Source: CAZYXO01 sp964651315
GTDB lineage: Bacteria > Bacillota_I > Bacilli_A > RF39 > UBA660
Length of the DNA stretch: 12,973 nucleotides
NCBI GenBank assembly: GCA_964651315.1
Contig: CAZYXO010000030.1
Span: 1-12,973, forward strand
Direction: 5' to 3'
Shown: positions 1 through 7,207 of the stretch, piece by piece
How the letters are laid out: the number at the start of each line of letters is the position of its first letter
How positions within the stretch are numbered: the stretch's first letter is position 1
Notes under the pieces: model-generated
The model's input: the letters and a program-made list of their open reading frames with translations, nothing else
Told to the model about the DNA's origin: nothing
Database searches by the model: none
Position numbers and translations under genes: made by a program

Positions 1-68
1 TACCTCCATTTCTAGAGCATACCTCTTTCATTGGTTATTTATAATATCACTTTTTAAGAAAATGTCAA
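1..68 (-). promoter_or_regulatory. Promoter and ribosome site for a gene off the left edge
   Basis: Read on the minus strand, a perfect TTGACA -35 box lies at 63-68. A TATTAT -10 box lies at 41-46 with a 16-base spacer and a TG one base upstream (extended -10). A GGAGG ribosome site lies at 3-7. The start codon must therefore fall just outside the window, so only the leader is visible and its product is unknown. A short inverted repeat (ATTCC at 68-72, GGAAT at 81-85) touches the -35 box. Confidence 0.7.
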
Positions 69-93
69 TTCCTTATTCAGGGAATAGTAGTAT

Positions 94-366
94 TTAGATA
101 GTCTTTAAATAATCTTCTAGTTCTGATAATTTTATCTTATTTGATAAATTTTCAATAAATATCTCATTAGAATAGTTGAAAGCAAGAAATGTAGTATTAT
201 TAATAATTATTCTATGTGGTTCAATATAAGTTAAATTAGTCTTATCAATTTTTCTAATACTACCATTTATAATAGTAGGTTTATTATTAGTAAAATTGCA
301 TATAAACTCAATTTTCTTTTTAAGTGATTCTTCTAATGTAATTTCTTCCTTAATAATATTTACCAT
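94..366 (-). CDS. Small hypothetical protein, 90 aa
   Basis: I do not recognise this protein family. The reading frame can open at 375 or at a second ATG at 366. I prefer 366, because the only purine-rich ribosome site (AAAGG at 376-380) abuts the 375 ATG with no spacing but sits about nine bases from the 366 ATG. The product is soluble, with no signal peptide or membrane helix. It starts with a charged helix-like stretch (about residues 6-20), has an alternating hydrophobic, probably beta-rich middle (about 20-75) and ends in a short acidic helix. The layout vaguely recalls small SH3-like or YolD-like beta barrels, which is only a guess. It lies about 30 bases downstream of the tRNA-His terminator with no convincing promoter of its own, so it may depend on read-through. 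Confidence 0.6.
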   Translation of the reverse strand: MVNIIKEEITLEESLKKKIEFICNFTNNKPTIINGSIRKIDKTNLTYIEPHRIIINNTTFLAFNYSNEIFIENLSNKIKLSELEDYLKTI

Positions 367-408
367 TGTTTCCATCCTTTCTTTTTAAAGTAAGATAGCT
401 TTTAACAA

Positions 409-438
409 CAAAAAAACTAACCCAAATTTGGATTAGTT
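409..438 (-). terminator. Rho-independent terminator of tRNA-His
   Basis: On the minus strand, arm AACTAATCC (430-438) pairs with GGGTTAGTT (415-423), with one T-G wobble, around the loop AAATTT. A run of T follows (complement of the A run 410-416). It lies about 40 bases beyond the tRNA 3' end and is the natural end of that transcript. Confidence 0.85.
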
Positions 439-449
439 ATTTATCTTAA

Positions 450-464
450 CTCGAAAAGTTCGAG
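450..464 (-). other. Trailer hairpin after tRNA-His
   Basis: A 6-bp hairpin (CTCGAA / TTCGAG, 3-base loop) lies between the tRNA CCA end and the terminator. It has no T tract, so it is not itself a terminator. It may help 3' processing of the tRNA precursor, which is inference. Confidence 0.4.
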
Positions 465-476
465 CAGATTTCACAA

Positions 477-553
477 TGGGGCGAAATATGAGAATCGAAC
501 CCATGCATACCAGAGCCACAATCTGGCGTGTTAACCACTTCACCAATTCCGCC
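477..553 (-). tRNA. tRNA-His (anticodon GTG), CCA encoded
   Basis: The minus strand folds into a full cloverleaf. The acceptor stem is GCGGAAT/ATTTCGC with one G-T pair, and the D stem is GTG/CAC. The anticodon stem is CCAGA/TCTGG around loop TTGTGGC, giving anticodon GTG. The T stem is ATGGG/CTCAT around TTCGATT. An extra G at the 5' end (553) faces C73 (480), the histidine-specific G-1:C73 pair that histidyl-tRNA synthetase requires. CCA follows directly at 477-479, so the tail is encoded. Confidence 0.97.
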
Positions 554-567
554 ATAAGAACATATCA

Positions 568-596
568 ATGATATCAAAAAAACCTTGAATAATCAA
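568..596 (-). promoter_or_regulatory. Probable tRNA-His promoter
   Basis: On the minus strand TTGATT (591-596) is followed after 17 bases by TATCAT (568-573), with an extended-minus-10 TG just upstream. Transcription would begin about 6-8 bases later, shortly before the tRNA 5' end at 553. The -35 box lies inside the terminator hairpin of the upstream glycosyltransferase gene. Confidence 0.55.
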
Positions 597-598
597 GG
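576..598 (-). terminator. Terminator of the mutase-CmpB-glycosyltransferase operon
   Basis: Stem CCTTGA/TCAAGG (583-588 and 593-598) with a 4-base loop is followed on the minus strand by seven T residues (complement of 576-582). The TGA stop of the glycosyltransferase (593-595) is part of the stem. The other strand also shows a short T run (600-604), so it could act in both directions. Confidence 0.8.
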
Positions 599-1792
599 CT
601 TTTTGTTACTGTTATGTTTAATAGCGTCCCATTTCACTTCTTTCACGAATAAAGATTTAAAAAATAAAGGAATATATTGAACTAAAAATAGGGGATTATA
701 AAATAATGCAACCACTTTATGTTTAAAGGATAAATTAAGTTTATTATCTTCATTAATTACAATAATAAAAGTAAAAATGAATAAAACAATATAAATAATT
801 AATGGGAATATTAAGAATAAAAATAAGTATTTTTTTATTAATAAAGAACCAGATATTATTTTTAGTAATAATTCAATAAACAAAGTAATTAAAAATACTA
901 TTACACCAAAAATTACTAATAAATAAGGTGTTATGCCAATAATTTTTGTATAATCTTTTTTAATATTTTTAATATATAATTTTCTTGAATCTAAAAATCC
1001 TTTAATCCATCTTAATCTTTGTTTTTTGGAAACTTTAAGTAAAGTAGGTTGTTCATCATAAAATATTGCTTTTTCATTATAATAAGTATTAATATAATGA
1101 TTAGCACAATATAAAGATAATTCATAATCTTCAGTTAAAGAATTAAAAGGAAATCCCTGCCATTTATTAATTAAATTACCACTAATATAATATCCAGTAC
1201 CACTTATAATAATTGATTTATTGTTTTTTATTTTAAATTGATTGAAAATACCGTTAATCATGGAAAATGTTAAACCAGAACAAGTAGTAATACTATTTAT
1301 ATCGTTTTTAATATTCCGATAACCTGTACATATATCATAACCTTTTTTATATGTTTCTAACATTTCTTTAATAAAATTATCATCAAGGATATTATCTGCA
1401 TCAAAGATAAAATATAAATCATAATTCTTTGTTTTAAGAATCTCTTTAAGACATTCATCTAGGGCAAAACCTTTTCTTCGTCTATTATTTAGATTTGTTC
1501 TTACAAAAATATTAGCATGATATTTTTTAGCAATTTTAACAGTAGGATCTTTTTCATCTTCAATAATAATATAAGTTGAATCAAGAGATGATTGTTTTTT
1601 AATACTTATAAGTAAATTTTCAATAACAGCAGATTCATTTCTTGCTGGAATTAAAATAGCATAATTAGTTTTTTCATTTGGTTTTAATTTTTTATTTTTT
1701 TTCTTTTTATCTTTATCTAAAATAATTGTAATAATAAGGAGGATAATACCTGCAAATATTAAAATTGCACTAATAATATAAAATATATTCAT
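593..1792 (-). CDS. Membrane-anchored family 2 glycosyltransferase, 399 aa
   Basis: This is a processive-type GT2 enzyme that adds sugars from a nucleotide-sugar donor at the inner face of the membrane. An N-terminal helix (about residues 3-25) is followed by a lysine-rich linker and a GT-A domain. Visible motifs are IPARNE (48-53), DAD as the metal-binding DXD (131-133), TED with the catalytic base (220-222) and QRLRW of the QxxRW type (258-262). Two or three further helices lie at about 284-310, 321-347 and 363-383. This D, DXD, TED, QxxRW set is shared with cellulose, hyaluronan and poly-GlcNAc synthases; the product here cannot be deduced. The start has a good GAGGA site at 1799-1803, six bases upstream, and overlaps the previous gene as ATGA. 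It is the last gene of a three-gene operon. Confidence 0.88.
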   Translation of the reverse strand: MNIFYIISAILIFAGIILLIITIILDKDKKKKNKKLKPNEKTNYAILIPARNESAVIENLLISIKKQSSLDSTYIIIEDEKDPTVKIAKKYHANIFVRTNLNNRRRKGFALDECLKEILKTKNYDLYFIFDADNILDDNFIKEMLETYKKGYDICTGYRNIKNDINSITTCSGLTFSMINGIFNQFKIKNNKSIIISGTGYYISGNLINKWQGFPFNSLTEDYELSLYCANHYINTYYNEKAIFYDEQPTLLKVSKKQRLRWIKGFLDSRKLYIKNIKKDYTKIIGITPYLLVIFGVIVFLITLFIELLLKIISGSLLIKKYLFLFLIFPLIIYIVLFIFTFIIVINEDNKLNLSFKHKVVALFYNPLFLVQYIPLFFKSLFVKEVKWDAIKHNSNKKP

Positions 1793-2475
1793 GGTTTTTC
1801 CTCAGAAACTACCATATTACCAAAATATTTTTTTAAGAATTTATCATCAAAATATTTATCATAGAATTTACCGACAATAGTTTTTGCAGGTACATCTTTT
1901 CTTCTTAATGTCTGACGATATAATGCAGTCCATGATATAGTTGCATCACAAATAAATAATGTTGCTAAAATAACGAATATCATCTGACCAATTTTAATAG
2001 GTAACTTTTCAATTAAATCAGAAATACAAGGATAAATAATTTTTACGAATACTATTCCAAGTAATCCCCAGAATAACATAAAAGGAATAGTTGTTCTACC
2101 AGCAATATTTAAAAATTTATGGCTATAATCCCATGATACTGTACCGATAAATGTCTCTTGTAAAAAAGAAATTACATATTCTGTGCCACCACCAAGTAAA
2201 GATGCATACAAAAATGTTTTCCATAAAGGCCTATTATCTTTAATTAATACTATTGTCATTAAAATAGCACCTAAACCATAAACGGGCGAATAGGGTTCAA
2301 AAATAACACCACGCCTAAGTTCCCAAAATAAAGGTTGATCATTAACTAATTTAAAATAAAACGTTAAGCATTCTTCGTAAAAACAACCGAATAAACAACC
2401 AATTATAAAAACAAAAAATATTTTTTCTCGACATAATCCTTCAGCAAATTTCTTTTTTTTCATTGCAAACCACAC
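1789..2475 (-). CDS. CmpB-type membrane protein (putative ABC transporter permease family)
   Basis: The 228-residue protein matches the pattern of the Firmicutes family labelled 'putative ABC-transporter type IV / CmpB' (PF06541). Its conserved blocks are visible: YSPVYGLGAI (62-71), GGGTEY (95-100), SWDYS then NIAGR (114-118, 123-127) and FWGLLG (135-140). About five membrane helices are expected (about 19-34, 64-78, 87-105, 130-148, 163-181), followed by a basic cytoplasmic tail. The family's biochemical role is not established and no ATPase partner lies beside it. Start choice is uncertain: GTG at 2475 or ATG at 2463; neither has a clear ribosome site. The upstream gene stops only 9 bases before the GTG, so coupled translation is likely. 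It overlaps the next gene by 4 bases. Confidence 0.8.
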   Translation of the reverse strand: MWFAMKKKKFAEGLCREKIFFVFIIGCLFGCFYEECLTFYFKLVNDQPLFWELRRGVIFEPYSPVYGLGAILMTIVLIKDNRPLWKTFLYASLLGGGTEYVISFLQETFIGTVSWDYSHKFLNIAGRTTIPFMLFWGLLGIVFVKIIYPCISDLIEKLPIKIGQMIFVILATLFICDATISWTALYRQTLRRKDVPAKTIVGKFYDKYFDDKFLKKYFGNMVVSEEKP

Positions 2476-2484
2476 ATTTCTATA

Positions 2485-3849
2485 CTATTTATTTAATTCA
2501 TTAACCAATTTTGTAAATAAGTTTTGCAAGTTTTCTAAACCAATTTCTGTAGTTGCTTCAAATCGCATTGTGATATTTGGTCCAGTATTACTTGCTCTTA
2601 CTAAAGCCCAACCATCACTGAATTTCACTTTAACACCATCTATACTAACTACATAATAATTTTTATTTAAACAAAATTCTTTAATTCTTTCAACTATTTG
2701 AAATTTTTTCTCATTTGTAGTTGGTACTTTAATTTCGTTAGTTGAAAAATATTCGTTTTTTTCTGTATTTAATTTCGCTAAACTTTTATTTGATTTAGAA
2801 ATTAATTCAATTAAGCGAAGTGAGGCATATATACCACTTCCTAAACAAGCATCGCGATCGTTAAAATAAATATGTGAAGAATATTCTGCCCCAAAAGGAA
2901 TACTTTTTTTGATTACTTCACTATGCGTATAACTTGCACCAGTTCTAAATTCATAAGGAATAAGTCCATAACTTTTAATTTTATCTTCTAAAAATTTTGA
3001 ACATTTAACATCATATAAAATAGTTTTATTACTAATATTATTTTTTAAATCTTGAATCATTATAATCATATAATTTTCTAAATCAAGCATTTCGCCAAAT
3101 TCATCGACAAAAGAAGCACGATCACCATCACCATCAAAAGAAATACCTAACTTTGCATTAACTTCTTTCATTTTATTTTTTAATTGTGTTAAATTACTTT
3201 CGATAGTTGGATCTGGATGATGATTAGGATAATTACCATCTAATTCTTCGTTAATAATTTCAAAATCTAAATTAAATAAACTAAAAACTTTTCTAGCAAT
3301 TATACCAGTAATTCCATTAGCACAATCAAGAACAATTTTTGGCTTATTAGAACTAATCTTAATATTTCTTTGCATATATTCTAAATATTTATCAGTAATA
3401 TCTTTGTTAGTAACTGTTCCATTACCCGTTAAAAATTCACCTTTTAAAGTAAAATCCAGTAAATCACGAATTTCATCACCTTTAGCATTAATCATCCCAG
3501 CAAAACTAAACTTAAAACCGTTATCATCGCTTGGATTATGGCTGGCAGTAATCATAATACCTGGTAAGTTTTCTAAATATCTAGCATAATAATTCATTGG
3601 AGTTGTAATTAATCCATAATCATAAACATTAAGACCAGTAGATAAAAGACCTTTAATTAAATTATTACAAATTGATTCACTAGATAAACGATTATCACGG
3701 GATACAATAACAGTTTTGCCATTATAATTTTTTTGAATGTAAGATCCATAACTTTTACCAAATATAAGAGCAAAATCTTCATTAATACTAGTAGGGTACT
3801 TACCTCTAATGTCATATTCTTTAAAAATAGTTTTGTCGATATTCATCAT
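2485..3849 (-). CDS. Phosphomannomutase/phosphoglucomutase, 454 aa
   Basis: This alpha-D-phosphohexomutase interconverts hexose-6-phosphate and hexose-1-phosphate, supplying mannose-1-P or glucose-1-P for nucleotide sugars. All four domain signatures are present (numbering from the preferred start): phosphoserine loop TASHNP (101-106, Ser103), metal loop DGDGDR (239-244), a sugar-binding loop GAEYSSH (320-326) in place of the common GE-S-GH form, and phosphate-binding RASNTGP (418-424). Length is normal for the PMM/PGM family. The frame could open at 3876, but AAAGGG at 3857-3862 lies seven bases before the ATG at 3847-3849, so I start there; the next codon is also ATG. It is first in an operon with the CmpB-type gene and the glycosyltransferase, which suggests its product feeds surface sugar synthesis. 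Whether mannose or glucose is preferred cannot be read from the sequence. Confidence 0.93.
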   Translation of the reverse strand: MMNIDKTIFKEYDIRGKYPTSINEDFALIFGKSYGSYIQKNYNGKTVIVSRDNRLSSESICNNLIKGLLSTGLNVYDYGLITTPMNYYARYLENLPGIMITASHNPSDDNGFKFSFAGMINAKGDEIRDLLDFTLKGEFLTGNGTVTNKDITDKYLEYMQRNIKISSNKPKIVLDCANGITGIIARKVFSLFNLDFEIINEELDGNYPNHHPDPTIESNLTQLKNKMKEVNAKLGISFDGDGDRASFVDEFGEMLDLENYMIIMIQDLKNNISNKTILYDVKCSKFLEDKIKSYGLIPYEFRTGASYTHSEVIKKSIPFGAEYSSHIYFNDRDACLGSGIYASLRLIELISKSNKSLAKLNTEKNEYFSTNEIKVPTTNEKKFQIVERIKEFCLNKNYYVVSIDGVKVKFSDGWALVRASNTGPNITMRFEATTEIGLENLQNLFTKLVNELNK

Positions 3850-3871
3850 AATCAAACCCTTTACTATAATA

Positions 3872-3900
3872 ATCATATCATAAAGAATGCAATTTGGAAA
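3872..3900 (-). promoter_or_regulatory. Probable promoter of the mutase operon
   Basis: On the minus strand TTTCCA (3895-3900), a 17-base spacer and TATGAT (3872-3877) preceded by TG form an extended -10 promoter. The predicted start leaves a leader of about 15 bases before the ATG at 3849. The -35 box lies inside the near-palindrome AATTTGGAAATT (3891-3902). Confidence 0.5.
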
Positions 3901-3909
3901 TTAAATAAT

Positions 3910-3937
3910 TTGACAAATTCATGAAATGATATATAAT
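3910..3937 (+). promoter_or_regulatory. Strong sigma-A-type promoter of the GT2-like gene
   Basis: Perfect TTGACA (3910-3915) and perfect TATAAT (3932-3937) are separated by 16 bases, 25 bases before the start codon. It is divergent from the mutase promoter. The -35 box sits in the palindrome AATTTGACAAATT (3907-3919). Confidence 0.85.
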
Positions 3938-3961
3938 AGTAATCACTAAAGAGGAGTGCTT

Positions 3962-4927
3962 ATGCCAAGGTTTAGTATAATTGTAATAAATCACAATAGT
4001 GAAGATATAATTGAAAGATTTTTAAAAAGTATAGACAATCAAACTTATAAAAATATTGAATTGATAATACTAGATAATAATTCTTTAGATAAATCTAAAT
4101 GGATTATAAATGATTATTATATTGAGCATTCTGTCCAAACAAAATTTTTAAGAAGCCGTAGCACAGAAAAAGCAAACGTTTTGAAAAACAAAGAACTAAA
4201 ATATGCAACTGGAGAATACATTACTTTTTTTAATGTATCGACAATAATACCAGATAATTATTTTGAACAAGTGAATAAATTAATAAATATTGAAGAAAAT
4301 CCTGATTTATTAATGCCATTTCATCAACAACTTAGTTTATTTAATCGAAACAATATTATGCAAACTAAAACAATAAATCAAAATAATTTATTTGAATTAT
4401 TAATAAAAGAAGAATTTGATTCTAATTATGCATTCTTTAATAAAAATTTAATTGGTGATATTAGATTTTCTTTAGAAAAAACTAAATATGAAGAAGATTT
4501 TACTTTAACTATGTTTATGAAAGCAGTAAAAAAATATATTATGGTCGAAAACTATTTAGTATTTATTAATTCACGAAAAAAAGAAAACATTACTGAAAAA
4601 AGAAATTATTATGAAATAGTAGATATTGAAGCAAATACAGAACTTATAATGTCTTATGAAAAAAATGCCATGTATAATGGAATTAGAACAGTCTTATTTT
4701 TTAAAGATTTAGATGATAAAATAGATTTTCATAAAAGAAATAATATTTATGAATTTATTTCGGCGTTAAATCATTTAAATCAAGTAATACCCGAATGGTA
4801 TAATAATATGTATTTTCAAATGTATATAAAACATTTAGATCCAAAAGCAGCAAAAATAATTAATCAATATATGACAGAAAAAAGAAATAATAGTGAAAAT
4901 TTAGAGAGAAAATTATTAAATTCTTGA
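3962..4927 (+). CDS. Soluble GT2-like glycosyltransferase with altered DXD, 321 aa
   Basis: The first 100 residues show the GT-A nucleotide-sugar fold of family 2: strand FSIIVINHN (4-12), a helix, then IELIILDNNS (32-41) with the uridine-binding Asp38. Where active members carry a DXD (usually F-L-D-x-D), this protein reads FFNVST (89-94), so both acidic residues are missing. A YEEDF block (176-180) resembling the family's catalytic-base region is kept. The C-terminal half (about 200-321) is mostly charged and helical and I do not recognise it. There is no signal peptide or membrane helix. A GTG at 3956 opens the frame, but it is part of the AGGAG ribosome site (3952-3956), so ATG 3962 is the start. 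It has its own strong promoter and no clear terminator. The enzyme may be inactive, metal-independent or regulatory; the substrate is unknown. Confidence 0.78.
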   Translation: MPRFSIIVINHNSEDIIERFLKSIDNQTYKNIELIILDNNSLDKSKWIINDYYIEHSVQTKFLRSRSTEKANVLKNKELKYATGEYITFFNVSTIIPDNYFEQVNKLINIEENPDLLMPFHQQLSLFNRNNIMQTKTINQNNLFELLIKEEFDSNYAFFNKNLIGDIRFSLEKTKYEEDFTLTMFMKAVKKYIMVENYLVFINSRKKENITEKRNYYEIVDIEANTELIMSYEKNAMYNGIRTVLFFKDLDDKIDFHKRNNIYEFISALNHLNQVIPEWYNNMYFQMYIKHLDPKAAKIINQYMTEKRNNSENLERKLLNS

Positions 4928-4953
4928 TTTATAGCATTTTCCTAATGTATAAT
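4924..4953 (+). promoter_or_regulatory. Promoter of the ABC exporter operon
   Basis: TTGATT (4924-4929) and a perfect TATAAT (4948-4953) are separated by 18 bases. The -35 box overlaps the stop codon of the preceding GT2-like gene. The predicted start at about 4960 falls directly before the inverted repeat at 4963-4979. Confidence 0.6.
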
Positions 4954-4962
4954 AAGTATTGT

Positions 4963-4979
4963 TGCAAATAATGTTTGCA
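4963..4979 (+). promoter_or_regulatory. Inverted repeat at the start of the ABC leader (operator or hairpin)
   Basis: TGCAAA (4963-4968) and TTTGCA (4974-4979) form a perfect 6-bp inverted repeat with a 5-base centre, just downstream of the -10 box and four bases upstream of the TGGAGG ribosome site (4983-4988). The position suits a repressor operator, or an RNA hairpin affecting ribosome access. No regulator gene is adjacent, so its identity is unknown. Confidence 0.4.
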
Positions 4980-4993
4980 TGATGGAGGACTTT

Positions 4994-7207
4994 ATGAAAA
5001 TAGTTAGCAAAATTTTAGGAAAATTAAGTATTCCAATATTATTTATTGTAATATTGTTGTTTTTACAAGCATATTGTGATTTAAGTTTACCTGATTATAC
5101 AGCAAATATTATTAATAATGGGATAAGTAGAAGTGGTGTAGACTCTAATGTACCAGAAGTGATGCGTAAAAATTATTATGAAGGATTATTATTAAGTATT
5201 GATGATAAACATGATGATTTAATTAAAAATTCTTATCAATTAATAAGTGAAGAAAGTTTAAGAAAGAAAGAATACGAGGAATATTTAAAAAAGTATCCAA
5301 TACTTAAGGATACTGATTTGTATGTTTTAAAAGATGTTGATAAAGAAACAATAGATAATTTAGATAAAGTTTTAGAAAGTAATATAGCAGTAGTAGGAAT
5401 GCTTGCAACTAATGATGAAACAATTGCAGGACTTCTTAAAATTACAATAGTTGGTGATACTAATTTGCTTGATACAGTAAATAATGGTGGAGAAACTTAT
5501 GCGAAAACTGTCTTTAAAGAATTAAAAAAATCAACAAATGTAATGGATCCTAGTATTAGAGAAGAATATAATGCTTTATTTATTAAAGAAGAATATAAAA
5601 CAGTAGGTATTAATTTAGATAAATATCAATTTAATTATATTGTTGAAAATGGAATTATAATGTTAATTATTTCTATTGTTAGTTTAAGTGCAGCAATATT
5701 ATTTGATTTTTTATTATCAAAAGCATCAAGTAAATTTACGTTTATGTTAAGAAATAAATTAGTGGAAAAAATAATGAGTTTTTCAGCAAAAGAATTTAAT
5801 GATTTTAGTGTAGCAAGTTTAATAACAAGATCAACTAATGATTTAATGCAAATTGAACAATTCTTTATGATGTTTTTCCGAATTGCTTTATATGCACCTA
5901 TTTTAGGTATTGGGGCATTTTTAAAATTAACAAATAATGGACTTAATTATGTTGTCGGTATTGGATTATTAGCAATGTGTGTTGTTATGATATTATTATT
6001 TATATTTGTAGTACCTAGTTTTAAGAAAATTCAAGCATTATTAGATAAATTAAATTTAGTTTCAAGAGAAATATTAACTGGACTTCCAGTTATTAAAGTT
6101 TTTGGAACACAAAAGAAAGAAACGGATAAATTCGATAAAGCCAATAAAGAATTAACTAAAAAAGATTTATTTGTTACAAGAATAATGGGTTCATTAATGC
6201 CACTTATTATGTTAATAATGAATGTCATATGTATCTTAATTATTTGGTATGGAGCAAAGAAAATAGATGCAGGATCTTTGCAAATAGGTAATTTAGTAGC
6301 AACACTTACTTATGCAATGCAAGTATTAATATCATTTATTATGATTAGTTTAATAGCGATTATTTTACCACGTGCTATTGTATCATTTAAAAGAATAAAT
6401 GAAATATTTAAAACAAAAAATAGCGTAACTAATCCTGTTTATCCAGAAGAATTTGATAAAGAATTAAAAGGGGAAATTGAATTTAAAAATGTTGGTTTTA
6501 AATATGCCAATGCTGAAGAAAATGTATTATCAAATATTAGTTTTAAAGCGAGTATAGGGATGACTGTTGCAGTTATCGGAACAACTGGTAGTGGAAAAAG
6601 TACATTAGTTAATTTAATTCCAAGATTTTTTGATGTAACTAGTGGAAGTATTTTAATAGATGGAAAAAATATTAAATATGTTGATATTAAAAATTTACGA
6701 GATAAAATTGGTTATGTACCACAAAAATCAAGTTTATTTAATGGAACGATTGCTACAAATGTTAAATTAGGCAAAAAAGATTTAACAATGAGTGAAGTTA
6801 GTGAAGCATTAAAACTGGCAAAAGCCGATGAATTTGTTAGTAAATTAGAAAAGAAAGAGAATAGTCTAGTAAGTCAGGCAGGTAAAAATTTATCTGGTGG
6901 TCAAAAAGGAAGAATCGCAATTGCAAGAGCAGTAGCGGCTAAACCAGAATTTTATATATTTGATGATTCATTCTCAGCACTTGATTTTACAACCGATAGT
7001 TTAGTTCGTAAAAATTTAAAAAATATTACAAAAAAAAGCACAGTCTTTATAGTTGCTCAACGAATAAGTACAATTTTACATGCTGATTTAATATTAGTAT
7101 TAGATGGTGGGAAGTTAGTGGGTAAAGGAACTCACGAAGAATTAATGAAAAAATGTCAAGTTTATAAAGAAATTGCTTTATCTCAATTAAAGGAGAGTGA
7201 ATTATAA
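4994..7207 (+). CDS. Heterodimeric ABC exporter subunit with degenerate ATP site and large ectodomain, 737 aa
   Basis: This is a half-transporter of the type IV (ABCB-like) exporter fold. Helix 1 (about residues 12-28) leads to LPDYTANIINNG (32-43), then an unusually long insert (about 45-215) that should lie outside the cell, then five helices up to about residue 470. The ATPase domain has Walker A GTTGSGKST (529-537), Q-loop Gln577, signature LSGGQ (633-637) and Walker B FYIFD (653-657). The catalytic glutamate is Asp658 and the switch histidine is Gln689, the usual marks of the degenerate half of heterodimeric exporters such as LmrC, BmrC or TM287. An ATG at 4979 opens the frame, but TGGAGG at 4983-4988 directs initiation to 4994. 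The stop overlaps the partner's start by one base (TAATG). Substrate is unknown; drugs, lipids or peptides are all possible. Confidence 0.93.
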   Translation: MKIVSKILGKLSIPILFIVILLFLQAYCDLSLPDYTANIINNGISRSGVDSNVPEVMRKNYYEGLLLSIDDKHDDLIKNSYQLISEESLRKKEYEEYLKKYPILKDTDLYVLKDVDKETIDNLDKVLESNIAVVGMLATNDETIAGLLKITIVGDTNLLDTVNNGGETYAKTVFKELKKSTNVMDPSIREEYNALFIKEEYKTVGINLDKYQFNYIVENGIIMLIISIVSLSAAILFDFLLSKASSKFTFMLRNKLVEKIMSFSAKEFNDFSVASLITRSTNDLMQIEQFFMMFFRIALYAPILGIGAFLKLTNNGLNYVVGIGLLAMCVVMILLFIFVVPSFKKIQALLDKLNLVSREILTGLPVIKVFGTQKKETDKFDKANKELTKKDLFVTRIMGSLMPLIMLIMNVICILIIWYGAKKIDAGSLQIGNLVATLTYAMQVLISFIMISLIAIILPRAIVSFKRINEIFKTKNSVTNPVYPEEFDKELKGEIEFKNVGFKYANAEENVLSNISFKASIGMTVAVIGTTGSGKSTLVNLIPRFFDVTSGSILIDGKNIKYVDIKNLRDKIGYVPQKSSLFNGTIATNVKLGKKDLTMSEVSEALKLAKADEFVSKLEKKENSLVSQAGKNLSGGQKGRIAIARAVAAKPEFYIFDDSFSALDFTTDSLVRKNLKNITKKSTVFIVAQRISTILHADLILVLDGGKLVGKGTHEELMKKCQVYKEIALSQLKESEL

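Noticed and set aside
68..85. Inverted repeat ATTCC-N8-GGAAT as terminator of the small gene
   Set aside because: Five base pairs with no T run. It overlaps a -35 box, so an operator is possible but unsupported.
450..464. Short hairpin after tRNA-His as a second terminator
   Set aside because: It has no T run; the true terminator lies at 409-438.
3404..3589. Plus-strand frame of 61 aa inside the mutase gene
   Set aside because: It lies wholly antisense to a well-supported gene and has no ribosome site or recognisable domain.
3956..3961. GTG at 3956 as start of the GT2-like gene
   Set aside because: It overlaps the AGGAG ribosome site that correctly serves the ATG at 3962.
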